From assembly GCF_018476645.1 (NCBI RefSeq), contig NZ_JAHCTB010000005.1:1-64000 (forward strand): a DNA stretch of 64,000 nt, given 5' to 3'. Below the pieces are notes generated by a model. That model was not told the DNA's origin, searched no databases, and worked only from the letters and a program-made list of their open reading frames with translations. Shown here piece by piece: positions 35,440-44,011 of the stretch (its first letter is position 1; every line of letters begins with the position of its first letter). Position numbers and translations under genes: made by a program. The stretch is from Aequorivita echinoideorum. Its GTDB lineage: Bacteria; Bacteroidota; Bacteroidia; Flavobacteriales; Flavobacteriaceae.

Positions 35440-35456
35440 AATTTAGTTTTTAAAGT

Positions 35457-35473
35457 ACTTTGTATTTCAAAGT
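35457..35473. promoter_or_regulatory. Palindromic operator upstream of creD
   Basis: ACTTTG-TATTT-CAAAGT. The right half, read on the minus strand, forms TAACTTTG (35475-35468), a perfect TAnnTTTG promoter element, so a repressor bound here would block transcription of creD. The same ACTTTG-N5-CAAAGT palindrome occurs at 36413-36429. Confidence 0.7.
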
Positions 35474-35499
35474 TAATTGATAAAAAAAATTGTTTTTAG

Positions 35500-35796
35500 T
35501 TATATTGGTTTTTGAATTAATTTCTCGAGTGCATCAATATGTTTCTTAAATTCTGAAGTACCCAATTTCGATGCGGAATAGCTGGTATTCGGCTTTCTTC
35601 CTACAAAGGTTTTTTCAACTTTTATGTATTCCGCCTGCTCCAGTGCTTTTATGTGGCTGGCCAAATTTCCATCAGTAACATCAAGTAATTCCTTCAATCT
35701 GTTGAAGTCCGCATCTTCATTGACCACTAGAATGCTCATGATTCCCAAGCGAATTCGATGATCAAAAAGTTTATTGATGTTGTCTATAATACCCAT
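35500..35796 (-). CDS. Winged-helix transcriptional regulator (HTH_34/ArsR-like)
   Basis: A 98-residue DNA-binding protein: FDHRIRLGIMSILVVNEDADFNRLKELL is the N-terminal helix pair, VTDGNLASHIKALEQAEYI the recognition helix (about 40-60) and FVGRKPNTSYSAS the wing. Small regulators of this type commonly precede creD in Bacteroidota. ATG 35796 is 2 bases after the upstream gene's stop. It is the obvious candidate to bind the ACTTTG-N5-CAAAGT palindromes before creD and before the first gene, giving autoregulation; this is inference. Confidence 0.85.
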   Translation of the reverse strand: MGIIDNINKLFDHRIRLGIMSILVVNEDADFNRLKELLDVTDGNLASHIKALEQAEYIKVEKTFVGRKPNTSYSASKLGTSEFKKHIDALEKLIQKPI

Positions 35797-35798
35797 AA

Positions 35799-36404
35799 TT
35801 ATTTCTGTTCATTATAGTGCATTATACTACCGTAAATAATGTGGAGCACCCCAAATCCCAAAACCCAAAAAACCAGTCCGTACCCAGGAAAGATGGCGCA
35901 AATCAATCCCAAGATAATCTGTGCATAGCCAAGATACTTCACATTGCCAATAGTATATTTGGATGCATTAACCAGAGCCAGGCCATAAAAAATAAGCATT
36001 AACGATGCTGAAAGACCATAATGTTGGCTATTGAGTTTTATAAGTATGTATAATCCACCTGTAACCAGTGGTATCAAAAAATTGATCAATAAACGTCTCG
36101 TGGTTTGATCCCATATTTTTTCGTTGTTTCTTTTGGCCTTTCGGGTAGTTAAGAAATAGGCTGTTAAAACACTGAAAAACGCTACTGAAAAGAGCAATGC
36201 CACCAAAAGCATAAAATTTCTCCCATATAGAAACAGAACTTCTCCGTCTTTCGGAAAGAGAAAAAAATATGCGATGGCCGCTCCGGCAATAGCGTAAATA
36301 CCTGCAAAAATACCCGAGAGTCCACTAAGTGAAATAAATCGAGATGATTTATTCATCAAATTTTTTATCTCATTTATGTCCTTCAAATAATCTGTGCTAT
36401 CCAT
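35799..36404 (-). CDS. Polytopic membrane protein, first gene of creD operon
   Basis: This 201-residue protein has about six TM segments (about 25-45, 58-85, 105-125, 130-150, 155-172, 175-195). A cytoplasmic N-terminus (about 20 residues) and a basic loop (RKAKRNNEKIWDQTTRR) follow the positive-inside rule. No named family recognised. Its place directly before the regulator, with a shared operator, suggests that it senses or transduces an envelope signal (inference). A palindrome lies 9 bases before its ATG. Confidence 0.75.
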   Translation of the reverse strand: MDSTDYLKDINEIKNLMNKSSRFISLSGLSGIFAGIYAIAGAAIAYFFLFPKDGEVLFLYGRNFMLLVALLFSVAFFSVLTAYFLTTRKAKRNNEKIWDQTTRRLLINFLIPLVTGGLYILIKLNSQHYGLSASLMLIFYGLALVNASKYTIGNVKYLGYAQIILGLICAIFPGYGLVFWVLGFGVLHIIYGSIMHYNEQK

Positions 36405-36412
36405 GTTAAAGT

Positions 36413-36429
36413 ACTTTGAAAAGCAAAGT
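36413..36429. promoter_or_regulatory. Palindromic operator at the start of the creD operon
   Basis: ACTTTG-AAAAG-CAAAGT, a perfect 6-bp inverted repeat with the same half-sites and spacing as the site before creD. It is only 9 bases from the ATG, so it overlaps the promoter or the transcript start. Confidence 0.7.
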
Positions 36430-36505
36430 AAATTAATTTATCCGAAACTGCAAAATAGATTTTAGCTATGAGAATGTTTAATATATAATTAAAATTTATT
36501 GAAAA

Positions 36506-36544
36506 AGGGGTTTTTCCCCCCTAAAAAAGGGGAAAAACCCCCTT
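36506..36544. repeat. G/C-run inverted repeat
   Basis: GGGGTTTTTCCCC pairs with GGGGAAAAACCCC around a short A-rich loop. It lies between the creD operon promoter and a plus-strand hairpin array; each arm is itself nearly palindromic. Confidence 0.6.
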
Positions 36545-36645
36545 GACCCATATATCTTTTTCCTACCATCTTTGCAGTAATAAATTAATGGGGGAAAAGT
36601 AATTTATTCAATAAAAAAGGTCGCGCAATCCTGCCGGCCTTTTTT
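36543..36645 (+). ncRNA. Candidate small RNA with promoter and terminator
   Basis: TTGACC (36543) and, about 20 bases later, CATCTTTG (36568-36575) resemble the -33 and -7 elements. The following sequence folds into AATAAATTA / TAATTTATT (36579-36608, a perfect 9-bp stem with a G-rich loop). It then ends in a hairpin AAAAAAGGTCG / CCGGCCTTTTTT (36613-36645). A transcript of about 65 nt is implied. No ORF. Confidence 0.35.
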
Positions 36646-36655
36646 AAAAAAAATT

Positions 36656-36859
36656 AAAATCGATAGGGGGTCGATTTTGTGTTTGCCTAGCTGTTCAAAT
36701 TTGAACAGCTTTTTTTTGAGAAACTACAGGTTCGCCTTTTTTTTTGTAAATGCAGAAGTGTTTACATTTTTTAGCCAAAGCTGAAAATACAGCTGTAATT
36801 GGGGAGTTATAGTAAGTATGGGATGCAAATGGACCAATCCAAATGATTGGTCCTTTTTT
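36656..36859 (+). repeat. Run of four further terminator-like hairpins
   Basis: The hairpins are AAAATCGA / TCGATTTT (36656-36678); AGCTGTTCAAA / TTTGAACAGCT followed by T7 (36689-36717); TGTAAA / TTTACA followed by T6 (36745-36772); and GGACCAATC / GATTGGTCC followed by T6 (36831-36859). All have their T tract on the plus strand, facing the 3' end of the opposite-strand kdsA gene. The 469-bp gap 36405-36873 holds only these, the operator, the G/C-run repeat and the small-RNA candidate. Confidence 0.55.
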
Positions 36860-36873
36860 ATACCTGCTATTTT

Positions 36874-37692
36874 TTATAGACTATTGATGGTCTTTTTAAT
36901 AGCTACCAAATCCGTCAACAATTTTTCCAGATGCGAAAGATCCAACATGTTAGCTCCATCGCTTTTCGCGTTTGCGGGATCAAAATGGGTTTCTATAAAA
37001 ATACCATCAGTTCCAGTTGCAATTCCCGCACGGGCAATGGTCGAAATCATTTCTGGTCTACCTCCGGTAACACCTGCACTCTGGTTTGGTTGTTGTAAAC
37101 TGTGGGTTACATCAAGCACCACTGGTGCATATTGTTTCATAGTAGGGATTCCGCGATAATCCACGATCATATCCTGGTAGCCAAACATAGTCCCGCGATC
37201 TGTAATAATTACTTGTTGATTGTTGCAATCGGTAACCTTTGTAACTGCATGCTTCATACTTTCTGGGCTCATAAATTGACCTTTTTTCAGATTTACCACT
37301 TTGCCCGTTTCCGCAGCTGCCACCACCAAATCTGTCTGTCGAACCAAAAATGCTGGGATTTGTAAAACATCTACATATTCGGCTGCCATTGAGGCATCAC
37401 TTATTTCATGAATATCAGTAACCGTGGGAACGTCAAAAGTTTCTGAAACTTTTCGAAGAATTTTCAGCGCCTTTTCGTCGCCTATACCGGTAAAACTGTC
37501 TAGTCTGCTTCGGTTTGCTTTCTTGAAACTTCCTTTAAAAATATATGGAATTTTAAGTTTTTCCGTTATGGCAACAATTTTTTCTGCTATTCGCAATGCC
37601 ATTTCTTCTCCTTCTATGGCGCATGGTCCAGCCAGAAGAAAAAAATTATCAGAATTCGTATGCTTTATTTTTGGGATTTTGCTCAATTCCAT
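36874..37692 (-). CDS. kdsA: 3-deoxy-8-phosphooctulonate synthase
   Basis: A 272-residue DAHP/KDO8P-synthase-fold enzyme that condenses arabinose-5-phosphate and PEP to KDO-8-phosphate, the precursor of the LPS core sugar Kdo. Conserved stretches: FLLAGPCAIEGEEMAL (about 18-33), IFKGSFKKANRSR (about 50-62), VPTVTDIHE (about 88), LQIPAFLVRQTDL (about 110), TDRGTMFGY (about 163) and DVTHSLQQPNQ (about 193). The Asn in FKKANRS indicates the metal-independent class. Single gene, ATG 37692. Confidence 0.96.
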   Translation of the reverse strand: MELSKIPKIKHTNSDNFFLLAGPCAIEGEEMALRIAEKIVAITEKLKIPYIFKGSFKKANRSRLDSFTGIGDEKALKILRKVSETFDVPTVTDIHEISDASMAAEYVDVLQIPAFLVRQTDLVVAAAETGKVVNLKKGQFMSPESMKHAVTKVTDCNNQQVIITDRGTMFGYQDMIVDYRGIPTMKQYAPVVLDVTHSLQQPNQSAGVTGGRPEMISTIARAGIATGTDGIFIETHFDPANAKSDGANMLDLSHLEKLLTDLVAIKKTINSL

Positions 37693-37822
37693 AATTCAAA
37701 TTTAGAGATGTAAAGATATGTATTTTACCTTCTTCCTTTTGGGCAAAATCTATGGGTGGAATAACTCAATTTTTTCTCAAAAATATATTTTCACTATCTG
37801 CGTGTAATCAACTAAGAAACAC

Positions 37823-37830
37823 TACTTTTG
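37823..37830 (+). promoter_or_regulatory. Promoter -7 element of typA, with a Shine-Dalgarno site
   Basis: TACTTTTG fits TAnnTTTG exactly and lies 26 bases before the ATG. AAGGAG at 37844-37849, 7 bases upstream of the ATG, is one of the few clear Shine-Dalgarno sequences in the window. Confidence 0.65.
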
Positions 37831-37856
37831 CACCCTCTTAAAAAAGGAGTCTTTCT

Positions 37857-39650
37857 ATGAAAATTAAAAATATTGCCATTATAGCCCACGTTGACCACGG
37901 TAAAACTACTTTGGTCGATAAGATTATGCACCACTGCAGCCTTTTCCGTGAAAACGAAAATACAGGTGAATTAATTTTGGACAACAATGATTTGGAACGT
38001 GAAAGAGGAATTACCATTACCTCAAAAAACGTTTCGGTTGTTTATAAGGATACTAAAATCAATATAATAGATACCCCTGGTCACGCGGATTTTGGAGGAG
38101 AAGTGGAACGGGTTTTAAACATGGCAGATGGTGTGTTGCTATTGGTTGATGCCTTTGAAGGACCTATGCCACAGACGCGATTTGTACTCCAGAAAGCAAT
38201 CTCACTCGGTCTGAAACCTTGCGTGGTTGTAAATAAAGTTGATAAGGAAAACTGTACGCCAGATGAGGTGCACGAAGCTGTTTTTGATTTAATGTTTGAA
38301 TTGGGTGCTGAAGAATGGCAGTTGGACTTCCCAACAGTCTATGGTTCTGCAAAACAGAACTGGATGAGCGATGACTGGAAGAAGAAAACAGAAACTATTG
38401 AACCGTTACTGGATATGGTTCTTGAACATATTCCTTCTCCAAAAGTGGAGGAAGGTACGGTGCAGATGCTAATTACCTCACTCGACTTCTCTTCATTTAC
38501 GGGAAGAATTGCCATCGGCCGCTTGCAAAGAGGCACCTTAAAAGAAGGTATGCAGGTTATGCTCGTAAAACGCGATGGAACTAAGGTGAAATCAAAAATC
38601 AAGGAAGTCCACACTTTTGAAGGGCTTGGCCGTAAAAAAGTAAACGAAGTACAGGCTGGAGATATTTGTGCGCTTGTAGGGCTCGAAGGATTTGAAATTG
38701 GAGATACTGTTGCAGATTTTGAAAATCCTGAGGCTTTGAAAACCATCGCAATCGATGAACCTACTATGAGTATGATGTTTACAATCAACGATTCCCCATT
38801 CTTCGGGAAGGATGGAAAATTTGTAACATCACGCCACATTAAAGAGCGTCTTGAAAAGGAACTTGAGAAAAATCTTGCGCTGCGTATGCAACCTACGGAT
38901 AGCGCCGATAAATTTATGGTTTTTGGCCGTGGGGTTTTGCACCTTTCAGTTTTAATTGAAACTATGCGCCGTGAAGGTTATGAGATTCAAATTGGGCAGC
39001 CACAAGTTATTATCAAAGAAATTGATGGTGTAAAATGTGAACCCGTTGAAGAAATGACTATCGATTTGCCGGAAAACGTTAGCGGTACTGCCATCAATAT
39101 GGTAACCATCCGTAAAGGTGAAATGATAAGTATGGAAGGAAAAGGCGATAGAATGGTTTGCAAATTCATCATTCCATCCCGTGGTATTATTGGTATGCGT
39201 AACCAACTGCTTACTGCAACTGCTGGAGAGGCTATTATGACGCACCGTTTTCTTGAATATCAACCCCTAAAAGGTGGAATTCCAGAAAGACAAAACGGAA
39301 GTTTGGTTTCTATGGAAAATGGTAGCGCAATTCCTTATTCTATAGATAAATTGCAGGATAGAGGGCGCTTCTTCGTAGATCCGGGAGAGGATATTTATGA
39401 AGGCCAAGTAATTGGTGAAAATTCTCGCCAAGATGATATGACGGTGAATATCACAAAAACCAAAAAGCTTTCAAACGTACGTTCTTCGGGCGCTGATGAT
39501 AAAGCACGCATTATTCCAGCAATAAAATTTTCTTTGGAAGAAGCGTTGGAATACATCCAGAAAGATGAATATGTTGAGGTTACGCCAAACCACTTGAGAC
39601 TTCGTAAAATTCTTCTCAAGGAAACCGATAGAAAACGCTTTAAACTTTAA
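37857..39650 (+). CDS. typA: Ribosome-associated GTPase TypA/BipA
   Basis: This 597-residue translational GTPase has G1 AHVDHGKTTL (about 10-19), switch I/G2 ERERGITITSKN (about 47-58), G3 DTPGHADFGGEVERV (about 73), G4 VVNKVDKENC (about 127) and G5 YGSAKQNW (about 162). EF-G-like domains II, III and V and the BipA-specific C-terminal region (about 480-597) follow. It assists 50S assembly and growth under stress and cold. A hairpin terminator follows. Confidence 0.96.
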   Translation: MKIKNIAIIAHVDHGKTTLVDKIMHHCSLFRENENTGELILDNNDLERERGITITSKNVSVVYKDTKINIIDTPGHADFGGEVERVLNMADGVLLLVDAFEGPMPQTRFVLQKAISLGLKPCVVVNKVDKENCTPDEVHEAVFDLMFELGAEEWQLDFPTVYGSAKQNWMSDDWKKKTETIEPLLDMVLEHIPSPKVEEGTVQMLITSLDFSSFTGRIAIGRLQRGTLKEGMQVMLVKRDGTKVKSKIKEVHTFEGLGRKKVNEVQAGDICALVGLEGFEIGDTVADFENPEALKTIAIDEPTMSMMFTINDSPFFGKDGKFVTSRHIKERLEKELEKNLALRMQPTDSADKFMVFGRGVLHLSVLIETMRREGYEIQIGQPQVIIKEIDGVKCEPVEEMTIDLPENVSGTAINMVTIRKGEMISMEGKGDRMVCKFIIPSRGIIGMRNQLLTATAGEAIMTHRFLEYQPLKGGIPERQNGSLVSMENGSAIPYSIDKLQDRGRFFVDPGEDIYEGQVIGENSRQDDMTVNITKTKKLSNVRSSGADDKARIIPAIKFSLEEALEYIQKDEYVEVTPNHLRLRKILLKETDRKRFKL

Positions 39651-39670
39651 AATTTATTTTATAAAATAGT

Positions 39671-39724
39671 AAAATCCCTTTTGGACAACGTTGTTAAACT
39701 GCGAAACCAAAAGGGATTTTTTAA
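39671..39724 (+). terminator. Terminator of typA
   Basis: A 14-bp stem, AAAATCCCTTTTGG / CCAAAAGGGATTTT, with a 22-base loop and trailing Ts, 20 bases after the stop codon. Confidence 0.9.
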
Positions 39725-39800
39725 AATATTCTGCCATATTTTTAGTTTATTTGTTGTCTAATTGTAAAGAAAGCACTGCCTTTCTGTAAATAAATTCAAT

Positions 39801-39998
39801 ATGAATTTTTTGTATTTTGATCCAGGATTGGGTGCAATGATAGTGCAAGCTGTAGTTGCGGGTGCTGCGGGAGTGCTGCTTTTTTCAAAAGGGGTAATGT
39901 ATAAGGTGAAATCTTTTTTTGGGTTGACAAAAGAGAAAGAAGATACTTACGATTCAATTGATATTGAAGAGCAAGACACCGATGACAAAAAAAACTAA
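39801..39998 (+). CDS. Small membrane protein of a methyltransferase/sulfatase cluster
   Basis: The 65-residue protein has one hydrophobic helix (about 8-33, GLGAMIVQAVVAGAAGVLLFS), a basic juxtamembrane stretch (MYKVKSFFG) and an acidic tail (EKEDTYDSIDIEEQDTDDKKN). The frame overlaps the start of the methyltransferase gene by 17 bases, indicating coupled expression and supporting it as real. No named family; it could anchor or recruit the partner enzyme to the membrane (inference). Confidence 0.75.
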   Translation: MNFLYFDPGLGAMIVQAVVAGAAGVLLFSKGVMYKVKSFFGLTKEKEDTYDSIDIEEQDTDDKKN

Positions 39999-41364
39999 CG
40001 CTCACGAAGCTTCCTTTAGAGATCCTTCCGGCTACATTTTTCACGATAATGGCACCTTGAGAAGGGCCATAAAACCAGTTTATTTTCCACAGTACAAAAA
40101 ATTGACCGAGAGTGGATTCTTCCAAAATCTCATTCAAAATGGTTTGTTGATTCCGCACGAGGAAACTTCAAATTCTCCAGAAGAAATTGTTATTACCCCA
40201 GAAAAAATTCCGTTCATCACAAATCCATACGAGTGGAGTTTTGAGCAATATAGACACGCTGCGCTTCATACGCTGAAAATTCAGAAATATGCGCTTTCAA
40301 AAGGCTTTATTTTGAAGGACGCATCGGCATACAATGTTACGTTCCATAAAGGAAAACCCATTTTCATCGATACGCTTTCTTTTGATTTTTATGAGGAAGG
40401 AACTCCTTGGCGGGCGTATAAGCAGTTTATCACCCACTTTTTTGGGCCGCTTGTTTTGGCAAAATATCACGGGACGGAAATTTTTAAAATGATGCAAACG
40501 TATATCGACGGGATTCCCGTTAAATTGATTTCCTCATTGTTGCCAACGCGCACTAAACTCAGTTCCACATTATATCCCAATATTCACTTGCTAGCTAAGA
40601 TGGAAAGCAAGCATAGTGAGGATTATAAAGCTGAGACTAAGATCGCTACACTTTCCAAAAAAGCCCAAGAAAATATACTTCAAAGTCTATTTGAATATAT
40701 CAAAGATTTAAAATTGAAGGAAACCAGCGAATGGGGCGATTATTACAACAAAACCAATTACAATGAAACCGCTTTTGAAGCTAAAAAAGAACTCATAAAA
40801 AAGTGGATAAAACCTCTCAATCCACAGAAATTAATAGATGTTGGGGGAAATGATGGCACTTTTGGAAGAACGGTAATAGATAGCGTCCCGCATATAATGG
40901 TTACCGATATTGACAGTAACGCTGTGGACCATAATTATAGGCAAGTTCAACAGAATAAGGAAGAAAACATGTTGCCCTTTGTATGTGACGTGCTGCAGCC
41001 GGCACCGAGTGTAGGATTCAATAATACCGAGCGCAATTCGCTCATTGAAAGATTGAAGGAATATTCACCGGACGTAACGATGGCACTTGCGCTCATTCAC
41101 CACATCACACTTTCGGGCAATGTCCCTTTTGAAAAATCTGCAGCATTTTTTGCATCATTTTCAAAAAATCTGATTATTGAATTACCAACCCGCGATGACT
41201 CTTGGGTAGAGTCGCTATTAGTGCGAAAACGCGAGTTTATAAACCATTTCGATTTTTACAATGAAATTGAATTTGAAAAGGGGTATTCAACATATTTTGA
41301 TCTTGAAAAAAAGGAGGCCGTGATGGGCACAAAGCGGATTCTTTATTTGTATAAAAGAAAATAA
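39982..41364 (+). CDS. SAM-dependent methyltransferase with kinase-like N-terminal half
   Basis: The 460-residue protein has a C-terminal class I methyltransferase domain (about 255-460) with motif I LIDVGGNDGTFG (near 283), an acidic motif II loop (VTDIDSNAV) and a later ALIHHIT stretch. The N-terminal half (about 1-240) contains LKDASAYNVTFHKGKPIFIDTLSF (about 111-134), which has the spacing of an APH/protein-kinase catalytic loop (D-x4-N) followed by a metal-binding Asp. ATG 39982 was preferred to the upstream frame start because it gives coupling to the small gene. Likely substrate: a cell-surface glycan (inference). Confidence 0.75.
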   Translation: MTKKTNAHEASFRDPSGYIFHDNGTLRRAIKPVYFPQYKKLTESGFFQNLIQNGLLIPHEETSNSPEEIVITPEKIPFITNPYEWSFEQYRHAALHTLKIQKYALSKGFILKDASAYNVTFHKGKPIFIDTLSFDFYEEGTPWRAYKQFITHFFGPLVLAKYHGTEIFKMMQTYIDGIPVKLISSLLPTRTKLSSTLYPNIHLLAKMESKHSEDYKAETKIATLSKKAQENILQSLFEYIKDLKLKETSEWGDYYNKTNYNETAFEAKKELIKKWIKPLNPQKLIDVGGNDGTFGRTVIDSVPHIMVTDIDSNAVDHNYRQVQQNKEENMLPFVCDVLQPAPSVGFNNTERNSLIERLKEYSPDVTMALALIHHITLSGNVPFEKSAAFFASFSKNLIIELPTRDDSWVESLLVRKREFINHFDFYNEIEFEKGYSTYFDLEKKEAVMGTKRILYLYKRK

Positions 41365-42864
41365 ATGGCGCAGAAAAAAGGGCAAAATATCGCTGAAAAA
41401 TTTCTAAAAGGTGAAAAAGAATTTCCCATTTTGGCGGGACTTGCAGCCGGGCTTTACCCAATGTCTTTTTATTATTCGCGTAATTTTTCGCTTATAGACT
41501 CTTGGGCACATCTCGGGTATTTTTCCTTGATTTTTCTTGCAATTCCACTCTTTTTATCCGTCATTTTTTATTGGCTTTCAACAAAAATAAAAGCCGATTG
41601 GTCAAAAATTATCTTGCCTTCCTTAAATATCTTTTTGTTTCTCTTTTTTCTGAAAATGGTTTTATATCCAGGAATTCAAATGAAAATTACAGCGGGAATT
41701 TTCCTGATTTCGTTGGTTCTTGGTTACGTTCTATCCAAACATTTCAAAAAAGTGATTTTGCTACAGCTTATACTAGCTGTAATTAGTCTTTTCACGTTAA
41801 TTCCGGTTGTATATGAAAACCTTTCATACTCAAATAATTGGACGCGCCAACCAGATACTATTGAAGCCGCTATTTTCAAAAAGAAACCGAATATTTATTA
41901 CATCCAGCCGGATGGTTATGTGAATTTTTCAGAATTGAAAAAAGGCTATTACAACTATTCAAATACAGATTTTGAGGACTTTTTAACTGGCCGAAATTTC
42001 AAAAATTACAGTGATTTTCGAAGTAATTATGATGCCACGTTAGCTTCAAATAGTTCCACTTTTACGATGAAGCATCATTTCTATTCCAGCAGCTCGGGTT
42101 CAAATGAAGTTACGCGCGCCCGGAATATCATCATCAGCGAAAATGCTGTTTTAAATATTTTCAAAAGTAATGGCTACAAAACCCATTTCTTTTCAGAATA
42201 TCCGTATTTGTTGATGAATAGACCAAAAATAGGTTACGATTATTCTAATTTTGAATATTCTGAAGTGCCCTTTTTGGGAACGGGAATGGAGATTAAAAAG
42301 GAGATTTTACCCGATTTCAAAAATAGTTTGAATGAAGATGAAGCACAACCAAAATTTTTCTTTATTGAAATTTTTAATCCAAAACATATTGATGGTTCTT
42401 CCGGCGGTAAAAATATAGTTGAAAAAAAACGTAAGATTTATCTCGAAAATCTTGAAAAAGCGAACAACAATTTAACCGAATTAATTGAGGTAATTTTAGA
42501 AAAAGATCCAAATGCACTTATAATGATTATGGCAGATCACGGTGGGTATGTGGGTATGGAAAAACTTCAACAAGGGAATGAGAAAATGGAAGACCCGGAT
42601 AAGGTTCGTTCAATTTTCAGCAGCATACTTTCTATACATTGGCCCAATGCTACAGCTCCAGCTTTTGATTCTGAAATGAAAACTTCGGTGAATGTCTTTC
42701 GGGTTTTGTTCAGTTATTTAAGTGAAAATGAAAAATATCTTGACAATTTGCAGCCAGATATTAGTTACGGTTTAATCACAAAAGGTGCGCCGAAAGGTGT
42801 TTACGAATTGATTGATGGGAATAACAACATTTCTTTTAAGAGCGTAAAATTAAGTGAAGAATAA
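41365..42864 (+). CDS. Membrane sulfatase-fold (alkaline-phosphatase superfamily) protein
   Basis: The 499-residue protein has five N-terminal TM helices (about 20-160) and an extracytoplasmic sulfatase/LTA-synthase-like domain (about 165-490). NIYYIQPDGYVNF (about 175) leads the domain, and IMADHGGYVG (about 388-397) carries the metal-binding D-H pair. The second-strand nucleophile Thr/Ser is not obvious (DATLASNSSTFTMKHHFYS region near 228). It follows the methyltransferase with no gap. Phospho- or sulfo-group transfer on a surface glycan is plausible. Confidence 0.75.
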   Translation: MAQKKGQNIAEKFLKGEKEFPILAGLAAGLYPMSFYYSRNFSLIDSWAHLGYFSLIFLAIPLFLSVIFYWLSTKIKADWSKIILPSLNIFLFLFFLKMVLYPGIQMKITAGIFLISLVLGYVLSKHFKKVILLQLILAVISLFTLIPVVYENLSYSNNWTRQPDTIEAAIFKKKPNIYYIQPDGYVNFSELKKGYYNYSNTDFEDFLTGRNFKNYSDFRSNYDATLASNSSTFTMKHHFYSSSSGSNEVTRARNIIISENAVLNIFKSNGYKTHFFSEYPYLLMNRPKIGYDYSNFEYSEVPFLGTGMEIKKEILPDFKNSLNEDEAQPKFFFIEIFNPKHIDGSSGGKNIVEKKRKIYLENLEKANNNLTELIEVILEKDPNALIMIMADHGGYVGMEKLQQGNEKMEDPDKVRSIFSSILSIHWPNATAPAFDSEMKTSVNVFRVLFSYLSENEKYLDNLQPDISYGLITKGAPKGVYELIDGNNNISFKSVKLSEE

Positions 42865-42865
42865 A

Positions 42866-44011
42866 TTACTTTTTCAACCCCAATATACTAAAAAACAGAC
42901 TGAACAGAATAACCTGAATACCAAGTAACATCAGCGTTACTGCGGGAATTACAATTCTTAAAATTTCGGTGGAATTAATGTTTCCAAAGCTTAATTGTTG
43001 CCAGTCTGTATAAGCAGTTATGCTTAAAATGACTCCAAATATCACCAATAAAATTCCCGCAACCAATCCTTTTTCAAGGGTAATCAATTTAAAAAATCGG
43101 TCGTATTTGTTTGATTTTGGTAGCAAATCATTTTCAACCGTGAAAACTTTTGTGAGGCCGTAAAACAGCACAAACTGAAAACCTATCAATAACATTCCGG
43201 AAGTAAAAAGAAGGGTGTGCACGTCAAAATTCACGTTCCCGATTGTGACGGGGCCAGCTATCAAAGCAGCCGAGGCGAAAATCCCCAAAATCATCATTAA
43301 AATTCCAGGTAGCAAGAAAAGCCATTTTGGGCTGTAAAGTACCAAAAATCGCAAGTGCCTCCAGCCGTCGCGCCACGTATTTAAATGCGGTGGCCGCGAA
43401 CGTCCATCTTTGGAAAGCACGGTGGGTACTTCAGCGATTTTCATATTTTTTAGGCTCGCTTTTACTATCATTTCACTGGCAAATTCCATCCCCGTGGTTT
43501 TCAGTTCCATTCTGTGATAAGCCTCTTTTGAAAATCCGCGAAGCCCGCAATGGAAATCCCCAATTTTTGATTTAAAAAACAATCTTCCAATAAAAGAAAG
43601 CACGGGATTGCCCAAATATTTATGGAGAAACGGCATAGCTCCTTTCTCAATTCCGCCTTTGAAACGGTTTCCCATTACCAAATCAAAACCTTCGCGAAGT
43701 TTTAAAACATAGGGCATCAAATTGCTAAAATCGTAGCTATCATCTGCATCACCCATAATCACGTAAAGTCCATTTGCGGCTTCAATACCGCCGCGCAGGG
43801 CACTTCCGTAGCCTTTTTGCGGAACGTTAATTACGGTTGCATTCAGGTTTTTCGCAATCTGTTGTGAGCCATCCGTACTGCCATTGTCCGCAATAATTAC
43901 CTCGCCGGCAATGTTTTCGCGCTCAAAAAAATGGTGCGCTTTTTCAATACAGACCGCAAGGGTTTCAGCTTCGTTAAGGCACGGCATTACTACACTTAGC
44001 TCGGTTTTCAT
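42866..44011 (-). CDS. GT2-family glycosyltransferase with C-terminal membrane helices
   Basis: The 381-residue protein has a DPM1-like GT-A domain (about 1-225) with VVMPCLNEAETL, IADNGSTDGS and MGDADDSYDF (metal-binding D-x-D) followed by four TM helices (about 230-380). Such proteins transfer a sugar from a nucleotide donor to a polyprenyl phosphate carrier. ATG 44011 overlaps the upstream membrane-protein stop by 4 bases (ATGA), so the two form a coupled pair. It converges with the sulfatase-like gene, 1 base apart. Confidence 0.88.
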   Translation of the reverse strand: MKTELSVVMPCLNEAETLAVCIEKAHHFFERENIAGEVIIADNGSTDGSQQIAKNLNATVINVPQKGYGSALRGGIEAANGLYVIMGDADDSYDFSNLMPYVLKLREGFDLVMGNRFKGGIEKGAMPFLHKYLGNPVLSFIGRLFFKSKIGDFHCGLRGFSKEAYHRMELKTTGMEFASEMIVKASLKNMKIAEVPTVLSKDGRSRPPHLNTWRDGWRHLRFLVLYSPKWLFLLPGILMMILGIFASAALIAGPVTIGNVNFDVHTLLFTSGMLLIGFQFVLFYGLTKVFTVENDLLPKSNKYDRFFKLITLEKGLVAGILLVIFGVILSITAYTDWQQLSFGNINSTEILRIVIPAVTLMLLGIQVILFSLFFSILGLKK

